DNA from: Candidatus Accumulibacter similis
GTDB taxonomy: Bacteria; Pseudomonadota; Gammaproteobacteria; Burkholderiales; Rhodocyclaceae
Direction: 5' to 3'
DNA: 64,000 nucleotides
NCBI GenBank assembly: GCA_013347225.1
Contig: CP054595.1
Coordinates: 2,414,415 to 2,478,414, forward strand
A program made the translations under genes and the position numbers. This document shows positions 7,622-13,507 of the stretch, one piece after another (position 1 is the stretch's first letter; each line of letters opens with the position of its first letter). The notes beneath the pieces were generated by a model that was not told the DNA's origin, ran no database searches, and saw nothing but the letters and a program-made list of their open reading frames with translations.

Positions 7622-8342
7622 GGGATTCCGGTGTTGTTGTACGGTTCATTGTACGCAAGCGGCGTGGACTGCTCAATGCCCGATGGCGTGCCCGTGTCCT
7701 GAAGGGAATCCTGGACTCCGCGCAGCGGTCGCCACGCGCATCCCGTCCTGGCCGCGCATCGATCCGCCTGCCGGTGCTGATCGCTCCGCGGTTGTTGTCG
7801 ACGACGCTGCCGGTCGTTTCGGCATCGCGAACGAACTCGACGAAGCCGTTCGCCGCGAGCTTGTCGAGCTGCCTGACGAAGTGGGCGCAGAGTTCGGCGG
7901 TGGTGGCGTACCGGGTCTCGAAATGGCCGAGCGTGTTCAGCTTCGCCCTGAACGAGTGCAGGCTCCGCAGATCCTCGGCGCTGGCGGTTGCCCGGTCGTC
8001 GGGCGAATCGCAGAAGTAGGTGTAGATGAACGGTTTGCTCGTCGCCTGGAACTGCCCGACTGCGTTTTCGAACTCTTCCTCGGCGTAGCGGCCGACCTTG
8101 CTGCGGTAGAGCATCACGAAAACGTCGCACTGGCGGATTTCACGGTTGTACTCGTCCTGCAGGCGGGTCTTCGAAAGCGCGTCGAGGAAGTCTTCCCAGA
8201 TGGCGAGGTCGAGGAAAATGCCCTCGGCGATCCAGAGCCTGTTCTTGCGGTTGATGGCGATCTCGAACTCGCGGCGATGGTCGGCGAGTTCCGCCGACGA
8301 GGCGAGGAAGATCTTCCGGATGGTGGTCCCGGTGGTCGGCAT
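7554..8342 (-). CDS. TIR-like effector protein, C-terminally truncated (copy A)
   Basis: A 262-codon frame whose first about 165 residues match copy B (16403-17446) closely: KIFLASSAELADHRREFE, WEDFLDALSKTRLQDEYN, CDVFVMLYRSKVGRYAEEEF and FCDSPDDRATAS. I read this as a TIR-like (DUF4062-like) domain; the Glu-rich YAEEEF after the DVFVML strand sits where TIR NADases have their catalytic Glu. The glycine-rich segment of copy B is reduced to about NNRGAISTGRRID, and after that the frame reads Arg-rich, low-quality sequence into yefM. The C-terminal half is therefore probably lost, perhaps when yefM-yoeB arrived. The leader and promoter are conserved with copy B. The ATG at 8342 matches the start of copy B (MPTT). 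It may still act as a free effector or may be decaying. Confidence 0.7.
   Translation of the reverse strand: MPTTGTTIRKIFLASSAELADHRREFEIAINRKNRLWIAEGIFLDLAIWEDFLDALSKTRLQDEYNREIRQCDVFVMLYRSKVGRYAEEEFENAVGQFQATSKPFIYTYFCDSPDDRATASAEDLRSLHSFRAKLNTLGHFETRYATTAELCAHFVRQLDKLAANGFVEFVRDAETTGSVVDNNRGAISTGRRIDARPGRDARGDRCAESRIPFRTRARHRALSSPRRLRTMNRTTTPESRDGRHQLQRRARQPRPDDGAGL
7637..7676 (-). promoter_or_regulatory. yefM-yoeB promoter and YefM operator
   Basis: On the minus strand, TTGAGC (7671-7676) and TACAAT (7648-7653) are separated by 17 bp, a good sigma-70 promoter with a start near 7641. Two TTGTACG units (7637-7643 and 7649-7655, plus-strand reading) overlap the -10 and start site and are centred 12 bp apart. 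This matches the long and short TGTACA palindromes bound by YefM in E. coli. Autoregulation is inferred. Confidence 0.7.
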
Positions 8343-8374
8343 GCGGCAGGCTCCGGCGGGGTGAAGTCGGCGAA

Positions 8375-8403
8375 ACCCTACACTGCGCGGAGGTGATCGG
8401 CAA
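8375..8403 (-). promoter_or_regulatory. Promoter of TIR-like copy A, conserved with copy B
   Basis: On the minus strand, TTGCCG (8398-8403) lies 17 bp before TAGGGT (8375-8380). The same arrangement (TTGCCT-17-TAGGGT) and a similar leader (GCAGTGTAGGGTTTCG, later GCCGGAGCCTGC before the ATG) stand before copy B at 17479-17507. Conservation between paralogues supports a real, shared promoter. Confidence 0.55.
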
Positions 8404-8490
8404 GCGTTGCCGCAGTGCGATCCGGCGCGCCAGTCGTGCTCCGGATCGTTGTGTCGGCAAACCGGCAGGCCCGAGGCGCGTGCGCCGGCT

Positions 8491-9696
8491 TCAGCCGACG
8501 GCAAACAGCGGTACGCGCGCAAGCTGCGACGCAATCCGGTCGCGCGCCTGCTTCGTGTAGCCCCAGTCGTCGCCGGCGTCGTGCCATGCCGCCAGGATGC
8601 TTGCCCGCGCGCGCTCGAGACGGTTGGCCATCCGCGTCTCGTCGTCGCCAATCCGGCGCGCGAGACGCAGGAAGGATTCGCGCGTGACGTCCTGCCAGCG
8701 CTTCGAGCGTGCGAGGTTGAGCGCCAGTTGGTCGTCGGCCCTGTACGCGATGGTCGACACCAGGTCATAAGCGGGCGCAAGCCTGGCGTTGATGCCGTCG
8801 GGGTAGATCAGGCTCCAGTTCTTGAGGTGCGCATCGCCGTTGCCGGCGGCGACAACGAAAACCAGCCGCCTGATGAATTCGTCGAGATCGGCCTCTCCGG
8901 CGAGGCGATAGACGACGTTGGCCAGCGTTTCGTAGTTGAACTGGGCGTACTTCTGCTCGGGGTAGAGGCCAAGAACCTGCGCGAAGTCCTCGATGTGCAC
9001 ACGCTTGCCTGTCGCGGGGCGGTCGAAGCGGCGGACGGCCAGAGCCGCCTGCCCGGCGAAGGCGGTGGCTGCCGTTGGCAGGCCGGAAATCTCCGCCACC
9101 GGCACCAGGTGGATTTCCGGGATCGTGATGCCGCTGGCTTGTGCCCAGCGCATCGTCGCGTGTTCGTTCTCCGGTACACCCGGAAAACGCGCATCCGGCA
9201 GCTTGACGATCCAGTCGCCACCGGTACCACTGACCGGGATGGTCAGCCCGCGTCCAGCCTGCAGCGCCGAGAACTTGAGTTGCACGCCCGCCAGCGAGAA
9301 ATGCCAGTGGTCCTCGCGCGGGATGGCGGGAGCCTCCGGCGCGGCGGCGTCTTCGCCTTGCGCGAGCGGATCGTCGGCGACGATGCGCACGGCGCCGGGC
9401 AGATCCTCGCCGAGGTGCTGCAGCAGGAAGAACTCGCGATGGACCGCGACGCCGGCCTGCCGGGCGATCAACTCGCGCAGCGGACCTTCCGGCAGCAGGT
9501 TGGAAAACCACGCTGGCGTTCGCTGCCGCGAGGAATGCACGTGCTCCGGATCGTCGACGAACTGCTGGCCGAGGACGGGCCGCGGATACGCGCTCCGGTA
9601 CGACTCGAGCAGCCTGAACTCGCAACCATCGTTGCGCGTCAGCAGCAGTTGGCCGACGTGGGAATCGTTCAGCCAGACGGCGAGATGCTGCGCCAC
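8491..9696 (-). CDS. hipA: HipA family serine/threonine kinase toxin
   Basis: A 401-residue HipA-type kinase. Seen: an N-terminal HipA subdomain (VWLNDSHVGQLLL, PWFSNLLPEGPLRE-like segment at about 62-75), an AGVQLKFSAL stretch where HipA carries its regulatory Ser, the catalytic GNGDAHLKNWS motif and the metal-binding AYDLVST motif. HipA proteins phosphorylate glutamyl-tRNA synthetase or related targets and cause growth arrest. The GTG start (9696) directly abuts the stop of the upstream DUF262 gene (9697-9699), so the two are co-translated. The usual small HTH antitoxin HipB is absent on either side, and the catalytic residues look intact. Either the DUF262 protein fulfils the control role or an antitoxin sits elsewhere. 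Confidence 0.92.
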   Translation of the reverse strand: MAQHLAVWLNDSHVGQLLLTRNDGCEFRLLESYRSAYPRPVLGQQFVDDPEHVHSSRQRTPAWFSNLLPEGPLRELIARQAGVAVHREFFLLQHLGEDLPGAVRIVADDPLAQGEDAAAPEAPAIPREDHWHFSLAGVQLKFSALQAGRGLTIPVSGTGGDWIVKLPDARFPGVPENEHATMRWAQASGITIPEIHLVPVAEISGLPTAATAFAGQAALAVRRFDRPATGKRVHIEDFAQVLGLYPEQKYAQFNYETLANVVYRLAGEADLDEFIRRLVFVVAAGNGDAHLKNWSLIYPDGINARLAPAYDLVSTIAYRADDQLALNLARSKRWQDVTRESFLRLARRIGDDETRMANRLERARASILAAWHDAGDDWGYTKQARDRIASQLARVPLFAVG

Positions 9697-11379
9697 TCAG
9701 GCCTCCTCGTCGTCGATGATCAGCGACGCAATGCTCGGCCGGTCTGGCTCGCCCCAGCCGGCGCGGCGATCGAAGAAGGCCTGTACCCGCGGTCGCAGCC
9801 ATTCTGCGCGCAGTTTCAGGAAAGCCGCGCCATCGCTGTCGACGAGGCGCTCGCGCGCCGCTTCGCTGATGCCATGCGAGGCCAGCATGGCTTCATCGGT
9901 GGTGCCGGCCAGCAAGCGGCGCACTCCGCCCGGAGCCGGCGGATGGAGGAGCCGGTTCGCCGCCGATTGCAGCGCTTCGTCGTTGCGGCCGGGACGCCGC
10001 GGCAGGATCTGCAACAGCGCCGACGGATCGTGCGCCGCCTGCCCGCGGCGCAGGAGTTGTCCGGCAGTCAGCCGTTCTCCCGTCGTCAGATCGCGTGGTT
10101 CGAGGCTGAGCAGCGCCAGCGTCAGCAGCTTGCCGGTGGCGAAGCGGAAGTTGAAGCGGTCGCTGACGTCGGGAAGCAGCGACGGCGGTGGGCCGATCAT
10201 CTCCAGCATGCCATCGACCGATCGATCCTCGCTGTCCCGGAGGATGCGCGCCAGGACCTTGCGCGTCGAGACCGTGTCCCCCTGGTGCGCACCGCTGAGC
10301 GCGCCGCGCCAGATCCAGCGCGCCAGCCGCTGGCACGAGCGACGCGACGGCTGCGGATGGAGGTGGAAGAATCGGCCCAGGGTCACGAAGGCCTGCTTGT
10401 AGGGCAGCAGTTCGTAGTGCGCGATACCGGCATCGTTCCTGAGGAAGAGGATGATCCGGCTGGCGGTGGCCGCGGTGAGCCGGTACGCCTCCGCGGCCTC
10501 TGCGTCAGCCAGGCGAGGCGGCTCGTCGCGTGCACCTTCGACGACCGGCAGCCCGATCAGGACGCGCAGCAGCCGGTGCAGAATCCGCTCTTCGATGTGC
10601 CCGAAGCCCAGTTCTTCCAGCTCGGACGAGATCTCGGCGACCGTCGATGGACGGCTGCGGGAACGCGAGCCATTGAGGGCGTCGAAGACGTCTGCATCGT
10701 CGAGCGACCTGCCCGCCGAATTGATCCGCTTGAAGATGTCGCGCAGGATGCTTTCGTCGTCGCTGCGGACAACGTAGGCGGGAATCTCGTACTCGCGCAG
10801 GCGCCGTCCCAACTGGACTGCCGTGTCACGCCGTGGGCGACTGTCGGCGCCAGCGGCGTGCTCGAGCAGCCAGTGCATCAGCCTTTCCGAATCGAGCACG
10901 ACGGTCAGCGGCAGCCAGCGCGAAGGGTCGGCACGGCGCCTGCCGGCGGCGGGAGGAATGACGAAGTCGCTGCGGTCGAGATCGAAGTAGAGGGCGAACG
11001 CGTCCTGGTCCGGCTCGGCAGCGAGCAGCACGCGGGCGAGCGAGACGATCCGTTGCTGGCCATCGACGACCCAGAGGGCGTTCTCCATTGCCGGTGCGGG
11101 AAGGGTGAGCGATCCGATGCGGCCTTCTCCCGCTGGCGCTGTGGCTTCCCAGAGCAGCAGCGTGCCGACCGGGTAGCCGCGATGGAGGCTTTCGAGCAGA
11201 AGCCTGGCATCCGCGCGGTCCCACTTGAGGCCGCGCTGGAAACTCGGAATGCGAATCCGGCCACGGGCGACCGCCTCGAGCAGGTCCTGGACGCTGAAGG
11301 TGCGCGCCTCGGGGCGTCGGTCGAGTGGCGTGCCGGGGCTGCGGTTGTTGGCGGCCATCGCGGGTATCGTGGTTGGCAT
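9697..11379 (-). CDS. DUF262 domain protein, ParB/GmrS-like
   Basis: A 560-residue protein with an N-terminal DUF262 (ParB/sulfiredoxin-fold NTPase or nuclease) domain. Seen: RIRIPSFQRGLKWD (about 41-54), YPVGTLLLWE, and the signature DGQQR at 106-110 followed by IVSLARVLL; then FKRINSAGRSLDDADVF, the second conserved DUF262 segment. No HNH (DUF1524) signature is seen in the long helical C-terminus, unlike GmrSD or SspE. DUF262 proteins recur in defence systems that act on modified or foreign DNA. It ends against hipA with no gap, so it is either part of a two-gene HipA module or a separate defence gene. The ATG at 11379 (MPTTIPAM) is the best start; ATG 11358 is an alternative, and the ribosome-binding site is weak. 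Confidence 0.8.
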   Translation of the reverse strand: MPTTIPAMAANNRSPGTPLDRRPEARTFSVQDLLEAVARGRIRIPSFQRGLKWDRADARLLLESLHRGYPVGTLLLWEATAPAGEGRIGSLTLPAPAMENALWVVDGQQRIVSLARVLLAAEPDQDAFALYFDLDRSDFVIPPAAGRRRADPSRWLPLTVVLDSERLMHWLLEHAAGADSRPRRDTAVQLGRRLREYEIPAYVVRSDDESILRDIFKRINSAGRSLDDADVFDALNGSRSRSRPSTVAEISSELEELGFGHIEERILHRLLRVLIGLPVVEGARDEPPRLADAEAAEAYRLTAATASRIILFLRNDAGIAHYELLPYKQAFVTLGRFFHLHPQPSRRSCQRLARWIWRGALSGAHQGDTVSTRKVLARILRDSEDRSVDGMLEMIGPPPSLLPDVSDRFNFRFATGKLLTLALLSLEPRDLTTGERLTAGQLLRRGQAAHDPSALLQILPRRPGRNDEALQSAANRLLHPPAPGGVRRLLAGTTDEAMLASHGISEAARERLVDSDGAAFLKLRAEWLRPRVQAFFDRRAGWGEPDRPSIASLIIDDEEA

Positions 11380-11758
11380 ACGGCGGCATTGTTTCACATG
11401 CCCCGCGTTCGCGCACGGCGCCGGTTGCTGGCGATCTGGGGCTGGCGATCGGGGGTGGGCGGTGGCGCGCACCGGCGGCGGTGACGGGAGGGTGACGGTT
11501 CGGTGTGCCGGGGCCTTCAGGCCTTTGTCGTCGCCCGGGCAGGGCGCGGCTCTGGTCCGCTGCGGCTGCCGGCAGCACGAGCTGGCAAGAAGATCCGGGC
11601 CGCGCTCCGCGGCGGGAGGATTCTCCCCCATACCCCCGCCAGAGTCGGAGATTCCGGAGTGTGAGCCCTGGCCGCGGGCCGTCATCGCCGTCGCGCCGGC
11701 AGCGAGCGGACCTTGTTGCCGGCGGCGCTCGTGCGCAGCGCCGGCTGGTGGTCGAGAG
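11380..11758. other. Intergenic stretch carrying the third hairpin element
   Basis: These 379 bases between the DUF262 start and the GNAT stop hold no gene that I can support. The stretch contains one copy of the post-VR element (11536-11661). The rest is GC-rich with no clear promoter, although the DUF262 gene must be transcribed from here or from upstream. Confidence 0.6.
11536..11661 (-). repeat. Post-VR conserved element, copy 3, with no variable region
   Basis: This segment aligns with 13355-13484 in the same orientation, including the block CACTCCGGRATCTCCGACTC (minus strand) and CGGGCAGGGCGCGGCTCTGG. The hairpin is altered but kept: GGGAG (11614-11618), loop GATT, CTCCC (11623-11627). 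It lies after the GNAT stop, with no FGE gene or variable region attached, so it is either a relic of a lost target gene or evidence that the element is a dispersed repeat. Confidence 0.7.
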
Positions 11759-12310
11759 TCATTCGCGCCAGTATCCCGGATCAGCGAGCGCATCGGCGCA
11801 GATGACCTGGCCACGCGTGTTGCCGATCGTCCCGGGACGCAGTTCCTTGACCATCCAGGCGTCGGCGTTCCCGGGCGGGATCGGGTAGGGTGCCTGGAAA
11901 CCCTTGCGCCCGGCCGCTGAAAATCCGGCGCGCGGGTAATAGGACGGATGACCGAGAACGAAGACAAGGGCAATCCCGGCGTCGGCAAGCTGCCGCAGCC
12001 CCGCTGCGACAAGTCGGCCGCCGATTTGCCGCGACTGGAAGTCTGAATGGACGGCAAGAGGAGCAAGGATTGCCGCCGCAACGTCCGGGCCAGGTGGACC
12101 GATCCCGACCTTGCTGAACAGCACGTGGCCGACGATCTTTCCACTGGCGGCGGCAACCAGCGACAGCACGGGCCGGGCCGTCGGGTCTGCCGACAGGTCG
12201 CCAATCAGACGAACGATCTGCGGCCCTTCCGCAGCGCCGAACGCGGCCAGCGCAAGGTCCGCGATCGCCTGGAAATCGGCCGCAGCCGCCTGCCGCAGTT
12301 CAATCCGCAT
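11759..12310 (-). CDS. GNAT family N-acetyltransferase (YhbS-like)
   Basis: A 183-residue GNAT acetyltransferase. Seen: N-terminal IELRQAAAADFQAIADLAL, a HVLFSKVGI strand, the acetyl-CoA loop region APLAVHSDFQSRQIGGRLV (Q/RxxGxG/A variant) and FVLGHPSYYPRAGF, the segment characteristic of YhbS-like predicted acetyltransferases. It transfers an acetyl group from acetyl-CoA to an unknown amine. The ATG at 12310 is followed at once by the fold. It sits inside the accessory island, upstream of the hairpin-repeat copy 3, with no visible functional tie to the neighbours. Whether it is an antitoxin-type or resistance acetyltransferase cannot be told. Confidence 0.85.
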   Translation of the reverse strand: MRIELRQAAAADFQAIADLALAAFGAAEGPQIVRLIGDLSADPTARPVLSLVAAASGKIVGHVLFSKVGIGPPGPDVAAAILAPLAVHSDFQSRQIGGRLVAAGLRQLADAGIALVFVLGHPSYYPRAGFSAAGRKGFQAPYPIPPGNADAWMVKELRPGTIGNTRGQVICADALADPGYWRE

Positions 12311-12525
12311 GACGGTTCACCATCCCCTCCATGCTCGACTCGTTGCCGGTGGCTGAGCGGAAGGTGTCTTCAACCTGCAGCCCTCTGCTCTCCAACGGCC
12401 GCGATGACGCTCCCGGTAGCCGCCCTGGCTCTCTCGGGGGAGGCGCAGCCGCTTGCCCGGACGCGCTCGCCAGGAACACCTGCGTGCTGCATCGACCGCC
12501 ATTCAGATCTCCACCGCGTTGCCGC

Positions 12526-13218
12526 TCAAGGCCGGACATGCTTGAATCTCTCATCGAGATGGCGTCGAATCTCTCTTGGCCGATGGTCATCATTCGATGG
12601 GTCGAATGCCTCCAACGAAGGAAGCCTTGACTTCTTGAGATCGATCCGGACGTCTCTGCGCTCCTTGCCGGAAACCCGCCAGAGAATGGCGCGTTGGCCC
12701 AGGTAATTCACGCTTTCCCCGTAGCTATCGTCATTGACCGTGGGATTCGTGAACGTTCTTCTCCTCTCTGCAATCAGCGAAAAGGTACCGTTCACATCCT
12801 TGAACTGGAAGTGCCCCTCCGTTACGGAGTTTCCACAGAGAGCATTGCAGCCATACCTGAGAAACGTCGATCTCTTGCCCATGCTCAAGTCGTACCAGTT
12901 CCTTTCATGGGGAATCCATGGGAGGGACCTGGCCACCAGACTGAAAGTGCCACCGGGGCTGCCGTACAAGACGACCAGAACTTCGGCGCGCAGGCCGTCG
13001 GTTGATGCCTCATTGGTGCGGACAATGGCTACGACATCGTCTTCTTTGTCTGCGTTGAGGAATCCACTTTTCCATTCAACGGCGATCGCATCGGGAATAT
13101 GTTGCAGAAGTGCAGCGTGCACGGGATCGGGGAGCGGCTCGCCTGAATGACCGGCCGTTGGCAAGAGCACGAAGACCGCGGCGAGGGCATGCGGCAAATG
13201 GGCGAGTTGGCGGAGCAT
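12526..13218 (-). CDS. Hypothetical exported protein
   Basis: I do not recognise this 230-residue protein. The ATG at 13218 is chosen over the TTG at 13254 because it starts a clear signal peptide (LRQLAHLPHALAAVFVLLPTAGHSG), giving a periplasmic or secreted mature protein. Visible in it: an acidic start (LPDPVHAALLQHIPDAIAVE), a strand segment AEVLVVLYGSPGGTFSLVA, two Cys in YGCNALCGNS that could pair, and the repeated-like pair HFQFKDVNGTFSLIAERRR. The combination of a quantity derived from 'NADKEDDVVAIVR' and FG-GAP-like wording is suggestive but not a match I can name. It is isolated in the island, upstream in sequence of NACHT-FGE 2 (same strand), with no operon partner. Confidence 0.65.
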   Translation of the reverse strand: MLRQLAHLPHALAAVFVLLPTAGHSGEPLPDPVHAALLQHIPDAIAVEWKSGFLNADKEDDVVAIVRTNEASTDGLRAEVLVVLYGSPGGTFSLVARSLPWIPHERNWYDLSMGKRSTFLRYGCNALCGNSVTEGHFQFKDVNGTFSLIAERRRTFTNPTVNDDSYGESVNYLGQRAILWRVSGKERRDVRIDLKKSRLPSLEAFDPSNDDHRPREIRRHLDERFKHVRP

Positions 13219-13354
13219 ATGGAGTGATCGTCTCACTGATGAACCAGGTTTCAAGGTGGAGTCTGCGCCTCATGAGTTGCGTTTCGGGCAGGAAAGCCGT
13301 GCTCAGTGCTCGGTTCAGCGTCCCCGCTTCCTCGCTCGAATCTTTGCCATCGGA

Positions 13355-13507
13355 CGGGCAGGGCGCGGCTCTGGGTGGCTGCGGCTGCCGGCTGCGCGAG
13401 CTGGCAAAGAAACAGACGGGCCGCGCTGCGCGCGGCGGGGGAAGTCTCCCCCGCACCCCCTCCAGAGTCGGAGATCCCGGAGTGACAGAGTACAGAGGGA
13501 GCAGAGA
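13355..13507 (-). repeat. Post-VR conserved element with double hairpin, copy 2
   Basis: Begins right after the NACHT-2 stop (minus strand). It matches copy 1 with about 5 mismatches in the first 53 bases and no mismatch in the hairpin (13435-13442 and 13447-13454, loop AGTC on the plus strand). Upstream on the plus strand it also matches copy 3. The same stop-to-hairpin distance in copies 1 and 2 supports conserved function at the DNA level. Confidence 0.7.

Noticed and set aside
8407..11484. A 1025-codon frame on the plus strand across hipA and the DUF262 gene
   Set aside because: It is antisense to two genes with family motifs and has no ribosome-binding site or domain.
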